From assembly GCA_046349255.1 (NCBI GenBank), contig JAXMCR010000002.1:992001-1056000 (forward strand): DNA of 64,000 bases. Reading direction: 5' to 3'. Positions 26,101 through 34,229 of this stretch are shown piece after piece; within the stretch, counting starts at the first letter, position 1, and every line of letters begins with the position of its first letter. The notes beneath the pieces are model-generated. The model did no database searches. It had not been told where the DNA came from and saw nothing but the letters and a program-made list of their open reading frames with translations. Made by a program: the position numbers and the translations under genes. Source of the DNA: DAIODI01 sp046349255 (GTDB lineage: Bacteria; Pseudomonadota; Alphaproteobacteria; Rhizobiales; Aestuariivirgaceae).

Positions 26101-26692
26101 CGAAGCGATCGCTCTTCTTGAGGCGGACGTACCAGGCCCCGCCGCCGCCATGGCGCGGGTGCGCCGGCTGATAGCCCGAGACCAGCGACCTGAGCCGCGT
26201 CGTCTCGAGCCATTCGGGGAGCATCTGCCGCAGTCGCCCTTGCCGCTCCGGCGCGTGCCAGTGCGTCGCCGAATGGAGCGTGTGGCGTACGTAGTCGCTC
26301 CCGCCCTTCCCCGTGACGACGAGCACCACGCGGTGACCCGCGTGGTAGGCGCGCGTGAGAAATCGCTCGAGCTCGACTTCGGCGCTGGCGACGGAATGAC
26401 CGTGCAGGTCCAGTCGCCCGTCGATCTCCACCTGGCCGCGCAGCAGTTTCTGGCGCGTTCGCCGGTCGAGTGACAGGGGTTGGGGCGACGGCGCCGACAC
26501 CCGCTGTTCTGGCGCGCGGTGCGATAGGGGCGTCGAAGAGCCCGGCTTGCTCGATGCGTGTCCGGTTTCGAGCGTCGCGGGCACCTTGCGCTTCGCCGGT
26601 CGATGGCCGGTCAGCGGGTGCACGTCCGACACGACCGCTTCCCACAGCCGTCGGTCGTCATCGTTCAGCGGCTTTCGCGGCCCGTTTCTCAT
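26090..26692 (-). CDS. Smr-domain (MutS2-like) protein
   Basis: A 200-residue protein with a charged N-terminal half (RKPLNDDDRRLWEAVVSDVHPL) and a C-terminal Smr domain of about 90 residues. The key Smr motifs are LDLHGHSVASAEVEL and VVLVVTGKGG, typical of Smr DNA/RNA nicking nucleases. GGGGAWYVRLKK ends the domain. The ATG overlaps the mltA stop by 4 bases. The order timA-mltA-smr is common in alphaproteobacteria near the origin. Confidence 0.93.
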   Translation of the reverse strand: MRNGPRKPLNDDDRRLWEAVVSDVHPLTGHRPAKRKVPATLETGHASSKPGSSTPLSHRAPEQRVSAPSPQPLSLDRRTRQKLLRGQVEIDGRLDLHGHSVASAEVELERFLTRAYHAGHRVVLVVTGKGGSDYVRHTLHSATHWHAPERQGRLRQMLPEWLETTRLRSLVSGYQPAHPRHGGGGAWYVRLKKSDRFVRE

Positions 26693-27780
26693 GACGGACG
26701 ATTCGGAAGCAGAACGATCATCCGGCCGGGCGCCTTCATGTGTCCCGCGGCGAATGCGGCCTCTTCCCCTGCACCGAAGAAGATGTCGCCCCGCGCCCCG
26801 CCGCGAATGGCGGACCCCGTGTCCTGTGCAATCAGGAGCGTGCGGAACGGTCGGCCCCCCGTACTGCTGTCCGGAACGACCGTGTCGAGCCAGACCGGCA
26901 TGCCGAGCGGCCAGAAGCGGCGGTCGACGGCAAGGGACGCGAGCGCGTCGAGACCCACTTCCTGCGCGCCCGGTGGACCAAGGTCTGCCGGCATGTCGCG
27001 CAGGAGCCGGAAGAAGATGTAGGACGCGTTCTGCCGCATGAGCGCCGTTGCGCGCGCCTCGTCCTGCGCAAGCCAGGCGCGCAGCGTCTGCATCGACATG
27101 CGCTCGGCGCTGATGTCGCCGGATGCGATCAACCGTGCGCCGATCGACGTGTAGGAATGCCCGTTCTTGGCGGCGTACGCGAGGCGCACGAGGCTGCCAT
27201 CCTCCATGAGGATGCGACCCGAGCCCTGGATGTGGATGAAGTAGAGGTCGATGGCGGAGTCGACCCAAAGGAGTTCTAGCCCCTGCCCGTCCAGCGCGCC
27301 CGTCTCGATGTCGGCCCGCGTGAAGTACGGGACGATCGCCTCGCCGCTCCGCCGGCCGTACCGGGCGTCGCCCTCGGGGCCCTCGCCTGCTTGACGGTGG
27401 AGGTCCTTCGGTCCCGCCAGTACCGGGAACCGGTAGCGGGGGGAGCAGGTGAAGCTGCCGTTCGCCTGCGCTTCGTAGTAGCCGGTGAACAGTCCCTGCG
27501 GTCGCTCGCTGTCTTCGACCAGATGAGGACGGAAGGTCGTTTCGAAGAATGATCGCGCCTGCGCCTCGTCACTGGCAAGGCACGCTGCCGCTGCGCTGCG
27601 CCACGCTAAGACGTCTTCTCCGAACAGCGGCTGTCGGGAAAATGCTCGCTGGACGCCGAGGATGTCGGTACTCGAGCGTCTGAACCCGCGCCAAGCCCGC
27701 GCCAGATCGGCAACGTCCCATCCTGGCAGTTCGGTGAACGTCAGCGGGACGAGGTCGACGGTCGATGCGCCGTCGCGCAA
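26689..27780 (-). CDS. mltA: MltA-type murein lytic transglycosylase
   Basis: Peptidoglycan lytic transglycosylase A, 363 residues. GLFTGYYEAQ, VDSAIDLYFIHIQGSGR, YAAKNGHSYTSIG and QDTGSAIRGGARGDIFFG match MltA; the Asp of QDTGSAI is at the place of the catalytic Asp308 of E. coli. The only usable start is TTG at 27780, two bases after the timA stop. The N-terminus MRDGASTVDLVPLTFTEL shows no signal peptide or lipobox, which is odd for a periplasmic enzyme. Upstream in frame no ATG, GTG or TTG occurs for at least 40 codons. Confidence 0.93.
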   Translation of the reverse strand: MRDGASTVDLVPLTFTELPGWDVADLARAWRGFRRSSTDILGVQRAFSRQPLFGEDVLAWRSAAAACLASDEAQARSFFETTFRPHLVEDSERPQGLFTGYYEAQANGSFTCSPRYRFPVLAGPKDLHRQAGEGPEGDARYGRRSGEAIVPYFTRADIETGALDGQGLELLWVDSAIDLYFIHIQGSGRILMEDGSLVRLAYAAKNGHSYTSIGARLIASGDISAERMSMQTLRAWLAQDEARATALMRQNASYIFFRLLRDMPADLGPPGAQEVGLDALASLAVDRRFWPLGMPVWLDTVVPDSSTGGRPFRTLLIAQDTGSAIRGGARGDIFFGAGEEAAFAAGHMKAPGRMIVLLPNRPS

Positions 27781-27782
27781 CG

Positions 27783-28511
27783 TCAGGCGACCGCTTCGGT
27801 GGCGGCGAGTTTCCAGTTCGGGTCGCGCGAGGTGGTGTCGCGCTCGAACGTCCAGACGTCGGTGACCTCGTGCACCCTCGACGGGTCGCCGTCGACCACT
27901 GACCCGTCGGACGCCTTGGTCGCGGTGATCTGGTCGCTCGCGAACTTGACGGTCACACTCGCCTTGGTGCCCGACAGCTCTGCGTTAACGATGTTCGCCG
28001 AATTCAGGCCCACGAACCGAAGTTCGAGCGTCTGCCCGGCCTTCTGGCGGGCGTCGATCGCGCTGGCGAACCCGTCGTAGACGTCGCGGGCAAGGAGCGG
28101 CTTCAGCGCCTTCTTGTCGCCTTCGGCAAAGGCCGAAACGATCATCTCGTAGGCGACACGGGCGCCGTCGAGGAACGACTTCGGCGTGAAGGTGGCATCC
28201 GACCTGGCAATCGCTTCGAGTCCCCGGGCGACCGGCGACCCCTCCTCGGCGAAACCCTTCCAGACGGGCTCTGGCGCGGGAGCATCTTCGTCGGCCGACT
28301 GCGGCTGCCCGGCGGCAGGGCGCCGACCCGGGAACATCACGACGCCGTCATCGTTGCGCACCGTGCCCGGCACCGCGGCATCCTTCGGCGGCAGCGGATC
28401 GAAACGCTTCTCGTTTCCGGTGCGCGTTCCAAGCACCGAGCGCAGCCGGAAGACCAGGAAAATCGCGACCCCGAAAATCAACAGCGTGAGCGGGTCAAAT
28501 GTCTGATCCAT
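27783..28511 (-). CDS. Tim44-like (TimA) membrane protein
   Basis: A 242-residue protein with one N-terminal membrane segment (LTLLIFGVAIFLVFRLRSVLG), a charged Pro-rich linker, and a C-terminal Tim44-like domain from about residue 100 (FLDGARVAYEMIVSAFAEGDKKALKPLL, VYDGFASAID, VTDVWTFERD). Bacterial TimA is the ancestor of mitochondrial Tim44 and is thought to bind membrane partners; its role is not settled. First gene of timA-mltA-smr. Confidence 0.92.
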   Translation of the reverse strand: MDQTFDPLTLLIFGVAIFLVFRLRSVLGTRTGNEKRFDPLPPKDAAVPGTVRNDDGVVMFPGRRPAAGQPQSADEDAPAPEPVWKGFAEEGSPVARGLEAIARSDATFTPKSFLDGARVAYEMIVSAFAEGDKKALKPLLARDVYDGFASAIDARQKAGQTLELRFVGLNSANIVNAELSGTKASVTVKFASDQITATKASDGSVVDGDPSRVHEVTDVWTFERDTTSRDPNWKLAATEAVA

Positions 28512-28555
28512 TCGGGCGGTCCCGTGGTTCTGCGAGAGGGTTCTTGAGCAACGAG

Positions 28556-28584
28556 CATATAGTATAGCGGTTGCCGATCACCAA
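28556..28584 (-). promoter_or_regulatory. Candidate promoter of timA operon
   Basis: On the minus strand TTGGTG (28584-28579) and TATATG (28561-28556) lie 17 bases apart, about 45 bases before the timA start. The region is the only AT-rich part of the 181-base gap that separates timA from the divergent secB. A match of this quality can occur by chance. Confidence 0.3.
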
Positions 28585-28692
28585 ACATCAACCGCGGTCA
28601 TTCCTACGATGCGGGCGGGCGATCGGTGCTTGCGGCCTGCCCAGCCGCGTGTTAGCGACGGCGGCTGCAACAACTTAGAGGAGCCATGCGGC

Positions 28693-29247
28693 ATGGCGAA
28701 GGCGCCAAAATCGACGAAGAAGGGCGAAGTCAACGGAGCCAACGAGGCTGCAAAGCCCGCCGCTGCGCCTGCTGCCCCGGATCTGACGGCCGCTGCCCCC
28801 GCTCCTGGTGCACAGCCATCGATGAAGGTGATCGTCCAGTACCTCAAGGACCTGTCGTTCGAGAACCCGAACGCGCCCCAGTCGATGACGCTGCAGACGC
28901 AGCCCGAGATCAACATCGCCGTGAACGTCAACGCCAAGCCGATGGGGCAGCCGACCGACTTCGAGGTCGAGTTGCATCTGGAGGCGAAGGCGACCAACCA
29001 GGGCCGCGTCGTGTTTGCGGCGGACCTGCTCTACGCTGGCGTGTTCCGTCTCGAGAACATTCCGAAGGAAGCGCTGCACCCGATCGTGCTCATCGAGTGC
29101 CCGCGCATGCTGTTTCCGTTCGCGCGACAGATTCTTGCCGATGCAACGCGCAGCGGCGGTTTCCCGCCGCTCATGCTCGACCCGATCGATTTCGCGAGCA
29201 TGTACCAGCGTCGTCTGGCCGAGCAGCAGAAGTCCGCTACGGCCTGA
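28693..29247 (+). CDS. secB: Protein-export chaperone SecB
   Basis: Cytosolic tetrameric chaperone that keeps preproteins unfolded for SecA. 184 residues, with a family core from about residue 36 (MKVIVQYLKDLSFENPNAPQ) to the end. DFEVELHLEAKA, FRLENIPKEALHPIVLIECPRMLFPFARQI and FPPLMLDPIDF are all diagnostic. An N-terminal extension of about 35 residues is Lys-rich then Ala/Pro-rich. The start at 28693 has GAGGAG 9 bases upstream; a nearby ATG at 28686 is out of frame. Converges with dnaQ with an 11-base overlap. Confidence 0.96.
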   Translation: MAKAPKSTKKGEVNGANEAAKPAAAPAAPDLTAAAPAPGAQPSMKVIVQYLKDLSFENPNAPQSMTLQTQPEINIAVNVNAKPMGQPTDFEVELHLEAKATNQGRVVFAADLLYAGVFRLENIPKEALHPIVLIECPRMLFPFARQILADATRSGGFPPLMLDPIDFASMYQRRLAEQQKSATA

Positions 29248-29956
29248 CGTCGTCGGGATCCGGTCGGTAGCTGGCCCACAGGTTGGCGGGCCCGAGCGAA
29301 TTCACCAGAACCGTGTGCGCCGCCTGCTCTGCTGCCGTGAGGCGTAGCGGCAGCGGCGTCGGGCGCGCCCGAAGCGGCTGGAACTCGATGATGGTGCGCT
29401 GCTCCGCGCGTCGTGCCGTGTCCCCGAAGACAAGCGCCGTCTGCCGGCCCCCAATCAGTTCGAGGTAGACCTCGGCCAGGAGTTCCGCGTCGAGCAATGC
29501 GCCGTGCTGCGTGCGCCGGCTGTTGTCGATCCCGTAGCGGCGGCACAGGGCGTCGAGACTGTTCGGCCCCATGGGGTGGCGCTGCCGGGCGAGCTGCAGC
29601 GTATCGACGACGCGACCGTCCGTGACGAAGGGACGACCCGCTGCCTTGTACTCCCAGGCCAGAAACTTGCAGTCGAACGCCGCGTTGTGGATGATCAGCG
29701 GACTGTCGCCGAGGAAGGCGTCGAGTTCCTCGATCAAAACTTCGAAGCGCGGCTTGTCGGCGAGGAAGGCATCCGACAATCCGTGTACGGCGAACGCTTC
29801 CTCCGGCATCGGGCGACCGGGATTGTAGTAGCGGTGGAATACCTTGCCCGAGGGTACGTGGTTGATGAGTTCGATCGCGCCGACTTCGACGACGCGATGG
29901 CCGTCGACCGGATCGAGCCCCGTGGTTTCGGTATCGAGAACGATTTCCCGGATCAT
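29237..29956 (-). CDS. dnaQ: DNA polymerase III epsilon subunit (proofreading exonuclease)
   Basis: 3'-5' exonuclease of the replicative polymerase, 239 residues. The DEDDh residues are visible: EIVLDTETTGLD (Exo I, D8 and E10), IIHNAAFDCKFLAWE (Exo II) and RRTQHGALLDAELLAEVY (Exo III, with His and Asp). The C-terminal part for polymerase binding is present. The ATG overlaps coaE by 4 bases. Its place two genes from coaE and maf follows the conserved origin-flanking order. Confidence 0.97.
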   Translation of the reverse strand: MIREIVLDTETTGLDPVDGHRVVEVGAIELINHVPSGKVFHRYYNPGRPMPEEAFAVHGLSDAFLADKPRFEVLIEELDAFLGDSPLIIHNAAFDCKFLAWEYKAAGRPFVTDGRVVDTLQLARQRHPMGPNSLDALCRRYGIDNSRRTQHGALLDAELLAEVYLELIGGRQTALVFGDTARRAEQRTIIEFQPLRARPTPLPLRLTAAEQAAHTVLVNSLGPANLWASYRPDPDDVRP

Positions 29957-30561
29957 CTCTGTGCGTTCAGGCGCTGCGTGCGAATCGTCCTGACAATCTG
30001 CTCCACCTGCGTCGCGGCAGCCTCGCGTCCGGCTCCGGTATCCACAACAAAATCCGCCTTCGCGCGCTTGTCCGAATCAGGCATCTGCGCCGCGAGGATG
30101 GCGCGGAATTTCTCGTTCGTCATCCCAGGACGGGACAGGACCCGCTCGCGCTGGACGTCGGCCGGCGCACTGACCACGACCACCACGTCGACGTCCGATT
30201 CCCGGCCCTGTTCGAGCAGCAGCGGGATATCGAGCACGACCGCTTCGCATCCATCCGACGCAGCGCGCGCCCTGAAGGCTTCCTGTTCGCGCCGCACCAG
30301 CGGGTGCACGATCGCTTCCAGGTCGGCGAGCGCGTCAGGCTTTCCCAGGACCAGCTGCGCCAGCGCCTTGCGGTCGACCGCACCGTTCACGATGGCATCG
30401 GGGAAGCGGAGTTTGACCGGCGCCACGGCTGCCCCGCCTACGGTGTAGAGACGGTGCACGGCTGCATCTGCATCGAAGACGGGCCAGCCGTGGGACGCGA
30501 ACAGTTTTGCCGTATCGGACTTCCCCATGCCGATCGAGCCGGTGAGACCGATCGTAAACAT
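29953..30561 (-). CDS. coaE: Dephospho-CoA kinase
   Basis: Last step of coenzyme A synthesis, 202 residues. It begins MFTIGLTGSIGMGKSDTAKLF with the P-loop at about 8-16. FDADAAVHRLY, HPLVRREQEAF and VVLDIPLLLEQG are family signatures. It abuts aroE (stop of aroE at 30562) and overlaps dnaQ by 4 bases, so aroE-coaE-dnaQ form one unit. Confidence 0.97.
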   Translation of the reverse strand: MFTIGLTGSIGMGKSDTAKLFASHGWPVFDADAAVHRLYTVGGAAVAPVKLRFPDAIVNGAVDRKALAQLVLGKPDALADLEAIVHPLVRREQEAFRARAASDGCEAVVLDIPLLLEQGRESDVDVVVVVSAPADVQRERVLSRPGMTNEKFRAILAAQMPDSDKRAKADFVVDTGAGREAAATQVEQIVRTIRTQRLNAQR

Positions 30562-31398
30562 TCAGGCCGTCCCCTCGATGTCGCGCGTGACGAGCGCGCG
30601 AAGTTCGGGCGTGACAGCGGGCCGCACGCCGAACCACCGTTCGAAACCGGGCACGGCCTGGTGCAGCAGCATGCCGAGACCGCCGAGCGTGCGAAACCCC
30701 CGCTGACGGGCCTCCCGGAGCAGTCCGGTTTCCATAGGCACGTACACGAGGTCGTAGACGACAGCACCGGGCTTCAAGTGCGACAGGTCGATCTCGAGGT
30801 CCGGGTAACCGGTCATCCCGAGGGGTGTCGTGTTGACCAGGAGGTCGGTGCGGCGGAGCGCGTCCGACAATGACGGCCAGCCAGTCGCGCGGATCGATTC
30901 GGAGCCGAACAGGTCAGCAAGCGTCTGCGCCTTGGCGACGTCCCGAGCGACGATCTCGATTGATTGCGTGCGCCTTTCGATGAGGGCAGCGAGGACGGAG
31001 CGTGCAGCGCCCCCTGCACCGATGAGCGTGACCGTCTGGAAATCATCGTTTGGGTAGGCCGTGCGAAGCTCGGCCATGAAGCCGTACCCGTCGGTCGATT
31101 CGCCAGCGATACGACCTTGCGCGTCGACATAGACGGTGTTGACGCTGCCGATGCGTGCCGTCACCGGATCCTCGACGTGAACGAGGCGCGCCACCGTTTC
31201 CTTGTGCGGGATCGTGACGTTGCACCCGACGAAGCCGTCCGTCCCGACGCGGGCAATGAAGGCCGGCACGTCTTCAGGCGCGACGGCGACCTTGTCGTAG
31301 GTTCCGTCGATCCCGTACGTCTTCAGCCAATAACCGTGGATGATCGGCGAGCGTGAGTGCCGGATGGGCCAGCCGATGACGCAGGCGGTCTTGCGCAT
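30562..31398 (-). CDS. aroE: Shikimate 5-dehydrogenase
   Basis: NADPH-dependent reduction of 3-dehydroshikimate in the aromatic amino acid pathway. 278 residues from MRKTACVIGWPIRHSRSPIIHG, where the paired serines bind shikimate. The catalytic Lys is in GCNVTIPHKETV (about 70). GAGGAARSVLAAL is the NADP loop. NTTPLGM and GAVVYDLVYVPMETGLL complete the family pattern. The gap to maf is 10 bases. Confidence 0.96.
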   Translation of the reverse strand: MRKTACVIGWPIRHSRSPIIHGYWLKTYGIDGTYDKVAVAPEDVPAFIARVGTDGFVGCNVTIPHKETVARLVHVEDPVTARIGSVNTVYVDAQGRIAGESTDGYGFMAELRTAYPNDDFQTVTLIGAGGAARSVLAALIERRTQSIEIVARDVAKAQTLADLFGSESIRATGWPSLSDALRRTDLLVNTTPLGMTGYPDLEIDLSHLKPGAVVYDLVYVPMETGLLREARQRGFRTLGGLGMLLHQAVPGFERWFGVRPAVTPELRALVTRDIEGTA

Positions 31399-31408
31399 TC
31401 CGTGGCCC

Positions 31409-31990
31409 TTACGTGAAACTGCGCAGGGCGCGCAGCAGCGGCAGCAGCGGCAATCCCAGGATCGTGAAATAGTCGCCGTCCACGCGCTCGAACAGCTGAA
31501 TGCCGACGCCTTCGAGCTGATAGCTCCCGACGGACGACAGGACATCGGACCCGGCGATCCCGATGTAGTCGACGATCTCCGTCTTCGTCAGCGGGCGCAT
31601 CGTCAGCCGCGCGCTGTCCGTGAACGACCACACCTCGTTGCCGTCCCGCCAGACAGCAAGACTCGACACGAGCTCGTGCGTCCGCCCTTGCAGCGCGGCG
31701 AGGTGGTCCTGCGCGTCCTCGATCGATCGCGGCTTGCTGTAGACGTGTTCGCCGAGCAGCAGCGTCTGGTCCGCGCCGAGAACGAGGCCATTCGTCGTTT
31801 GCGCAACCGCCTCCGCCTTGGCACGAGCAAGATGCAGCGCGAGGCCGTGCGCATTGCCGGCGTAGTGCCGCTTGGCGGCGTCCTCCACGGTCGATGACGG
31901 CGGCGAAACGACCACGCGCAGCCCGGCGTTCTCAAGAATCGTGCGCCGCGTCGGACTCTTCGAGGCGAGGGTGAGTTCAGCCTTCAGCAT
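31409..31990 (-). CDS. maf: Maf-like nucleotide pyrophosphatase
   Basis: House-cleaning nucleoside triphosphate pyrophosphatase of the Maf family, 193 residues. LASKSPTRRTILENAG is the N-terminal signature, LVLGADQTL holds the catalytic Asp, and GSYQLEGVGIQLFERVDGDYFTILGLPL the C-terminal signature. The substrate subgroup (dTTP/UTP or m7GTP) is not assigned. It overlaps the ppsR stop by 14 bases and belongs to the conserved leftward set next to the origin. Confidence 0.94.
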   Translation of the reverse strand: MLKAELTLASKSPTRRTILENAGLRVVVSPPSSTVEDAAKRHYAGNAHGLALHLARAKAEAVAQTTNGLVLGADQTLLLGEHVYSKPRSIEDAQDHLAALQGRTHELVSSLAVWRDGNEVWSFTDSARLTMRPLTKTEIVDYIGIAGSDVLSSVGSYQLEGVGIQLFERVDGDYFTILGLPLLPLLRALRSFT

Positions 31991-32828
31991 CCGCGTGCTC
32001 GCGTCGCTTCTCGGACAGCAGATTGAGAATTGCGGCGGCTGTCTCCTCGATCGAGCGTCGGGTGACGTCGATCATCGGCCACTGGTAGCGCGTGCAAAGC
32101 TTTCGCATTTCGACCAGCTCCTTCGTGATCGAATCGCGATCGACATAATCCGTTTCGCGCGACTCGTTCAGCGTGAGGAGCCTGCTGCGCCGGATCTGCG
32201 AAATCCGCTCCGCACTGGCAACCAGGCCGACGACGAGGGGTCGCGTGACGGTCAAAAGCGCCGGCGGCGGCGGCACGCCCGGAACGAGCGGAATGTTCGC
32301 AGCTTTGATCCCCTTGTTGGCGAGATAGATGCTGGTGGGTGTCTTCGATGACCGGCTGATGCCGATCAGCACGACATCCGCGGCGTCCAGGTTGTCCGCA
32401 TGCTGACCGTCATCGTGCGCCATGGTGAAGTTGAGCGCGTCGATGCGCTTGAAGTACTCGGCATCGAGCACGTGCTGTCCGCCGACGTGAGGCCGCGATT
32501 CCGAATTGAGATAGGTTGCAAGGCTCGAGATCACGGGATCGAGGATCGACAGGCACGGAATCGACAGTGCCTTGCAGCGCTCCTCGAGCGTCTGACGCAA
32601 GGTTGGCTCGGCGATCGTGAACAGAACGATGCCGGGCTGGCGTTCGACTTCGGCCAGCACCCGGTCGAGCTGCTTTGCCGTCCGCACGAGCGCATAGACG
32701 TGCTCGATCGGCTGAAAATCGGAGTAATAGGCAGCAGCCGCACGACCGACGGTATTGAGCGTCTCGCCGGTTGCGTCCGAGACGAGATGCATGTGGAAGA
32801 ACTGTTTGGCCGAGCGGCGGAAGGGCAT
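31977..32828 (-). CDS. Pyruvate, phosphate (or water) dikinase regulatory protein
   Basis: Bifunctional kinase/pyrophosphorylase (DUF299, PPSR/PDRP family) that inactivates and reactivates PEP synthase or pyruvate phosphate dikinase by threonine phosphorylation. 283 residues. FHMHLVSDATGETL is the N-terminal signature; the ADP-binding loop is GISRSSKTPTSIYLANKG (about 160). VDRDSITKELVEMRKL and WPMIDVTRRSIEETAAAIL end the family core. Start at 32828 chosen by homology. In Caulobacter and Rickettsia the homologue is the first gene left of the origin, as here. Confidence 0.93.
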   Translation of the reverse strand: MPFRRSAKQFFHMHLVSDATGETLNTVGRAAAAYYSDFQPIEHVYALVRTAKQLDRVLAEVERQPGIVLFTIAEPTLRQTLEERCKALSIPCLSILDPVISSLATYLNSESRPHVGGQHVLDAEYFKRIDALNFTMAHDDGQHADNLDAADVVLIGISRSSKTPTSIYLANKGIKAANIPLVPGVPPPPALLTVTRPLVVGLVASAERISQIRRSRLLTLNESRETDYVDRDSITKELVEMRKLCTRYQWPMIDVTRRSIEETAAAILNLLSEKRREHADAEG

Positions 32829-33177
32829 GGGGCAACTATACGAAAAGTTCTGGAAAAGCGAGCGTCCGGTTGACGGTCGGATCGCCACCATGGGAACAAC
32901 ACCCTGCGTTGTCCCCGGTCGAACGAGCACGGACAGGACGGTGCGGTATGGCTGGGTAGGGCTGATCGAGCTGTCGAGAGGCTGTGGACGACCTCGTTAT
33001 GCGTAGCGGATTAGTCCACCTGAACAAGGGCTTGTGGCGCCTGAGCCCAGTGTCGCTTGTGGCGACGGGAACCGTTGATTAATCGAATGGACTGTGGGCA
33101 GCATGGGTCGAGCAGCTTGTCCCGCTGGCAAGGCCGCCAACAGAATCAGAACCAAGTAAAAGAGATTGCGAGGGGGA
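32829..33177. other. Proposed chromosome replication origin (oriC), ppsR-hemE gap
   Basis: The only gap longer than 300 bases in the window; no convincing ORF lies in it. It separates leftward ppsR-maf-aroE-coaE-dnaQ from rightward hemE-hemJ-rho, the gene order that flanks the mapped origin of Caulobacter. Seen in the sequence: four TGTGG cores on the same strand at 32983, 33033, 33058 and 33093 (DnaA boxes read TGTGGATAA on this strand), the first with TGTGGACGA; an opposed GTCCAC at 33014; an imperfect 9-bp inverted repeat at 32892-32916; a GANTC methylation site at 33143; and a stretch richer in A at 33136-33168 before hemE. No perfect DnaA box is present. Assignment rests mainly on synteny. 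Confidence 0.75.
33030..33064 (+). repeat. 10-bp direct repeat GCTTGTGGCG in the proposed origin
   Basis: The decamer GCTTGTGGCG occurs at 33030-33039 and again at 33055-33064, 25 bases apart start to start. Both copies contain the TGTGG core of a DnaA box read on this strand. They may be low-affinity initiator sites. Confidence 0.6.
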
Positions 33178-34224
33178 ATGGAAAGACTATCGGCGCCGCT
33201 GCTCGATGTCCTGCATGGCCGCACACCGTCACGCAGGCCGGCGTGGATGATGCGACAGGCGGGGCGCTACCTTCCGGAGTACCGGGCAACGCGTGCCAAG
33301 GCGGGTTCGTTCCTCGATCTGTGCTATGCGCCTGAGCTCGCGTGCGAAGTGACGCTTCAGCCGTTGCGTCGCTTCGACCTCGATGCCGCGATTTTGTTCG
33401 CGGACATCCTGCTCCTGCCGCAGGCGCTGGGCGTTGGAGTTTCCTTCCAGGTGGGCGAAGGCCCCGTGGTCGAGAAGACGGCAGATGCCGCGGCTGTGGC
33501 GCGGTTGCGTCCGGACCGGCTGGGCGATCAGCTCAAGAAGGTCTACGAGACCGTCGGGCTTGTCCGGAATGGGCTTCCTGCGGGAAAGACGCTGATCGGC
33601 TTCTGCGGAGCTCCATGGACGGTTGCCACCTACATGATCGAAGGCGGATCGTCGGAAGAGCGAATGAAGGCGCGGCTGGCGGCGTGGGGTCGCGCGGCGT
33701 GGCTCGATGATCTGCTCGCGGTGCTTGTCGAGTCGTCGGTTACGTACTTGCAGAACCAGATCGAAGCAGGCGCCGAGGTGGTGCAGGTGTTCGATACGTG
33801 GGCGGTTGATTTGCCGGGCGAATTGCGCGCCCGGTACTGCTTCGAACCGATTCGCAAGATTCGCCAGGCCTTGCGGGAGAGCCATCCGCACGTTCCGGTG
33901 ATCGGGTTTGCGCGTGGCTTGGGTGCGGCCCACGTCGATTTCGTGTCGTGGACCGGTGTATCCGCCTGCGGGCTCGAATCGACGGTGCCGGCAACCTGGG
34001 CGGCGCAGGCGCTCACGCCGCTTTGTCCGGTGCAGGGAAATCTCGATCCGATTGCCTTGATTGCCGGTGGCCAAGTGATGCGGGACGAAGTGGCGAGGCT
34101 CCTCGAGGTCTTGCCGGCGGACCGCCATATCTTCAATCTGGGCCATGGCATTCGGCCGGAAACGCCCATCGCCAACGTTGAAGATCTGATCAACACGATC
34201 CGCTCCAAAGACAAGATGAATTGA
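33178..34224 (+). CDS. hemE: Uroporphyrinogen decarboxylase
   Basis: Decarboxylates uroporphyrinogen III to coproporphyrinogen III in haem synthesis. 348 residues. The family signature RRPAWMMRQAGRYLPEYR lies near residues 19-36 and FCGAPWTVATYMIEGG near 140. VQVFDTWA and GNLDP are also conserved. The ATG at 33178 follows a GAGGGGGA tract; an in-frame TTG at 33166 is less likely. It is the classic right-hand neighbour of the alphaproteobacterial origin and its promoter must lie within or beside it. Confidence 0.97.
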   Translation: MERLSAPLLDVLHGRTPSRRPAWMMRQAGRYLPEYRATRAKAGSFLDLCYAPELACEVTLQPLRRFDLDAAILFADILLLPQALGVGVSFQVGEGPVVEKTADAAAVARLRPDRLGDQLKKVYETVGLVRNGLPAGKTLIGFCGAPWTVATYMIEGGSSEERMKARLAAWGRAAWLDDLLAVLVESSVTYLQNQIEAGAEVVQVFDTWAVDLPGELRARYCFEPIRKIRQALRESHPHVPVIGFARGLGAAHVDFVSWTGVSACGLESTVPATWAAQALTPLCPVQGNLDPIALIAGGQVMRDEVARLLEVLPADRHIFNLGHGIRPETPIANVEDLINTIRSKDKMN

Positions 34225-34229
34225 AGGGT

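Noticed and set aside
31405..31419. ACGTGAAAC near the maf stop as a third parS
   Set aside because: Only the right half fits; five mismatches in the left half.
33076..33090. TTAA in the origin gap as a CtrA site
   Set aside because: Only one half-site; no second TTAA at 11-base spacing.
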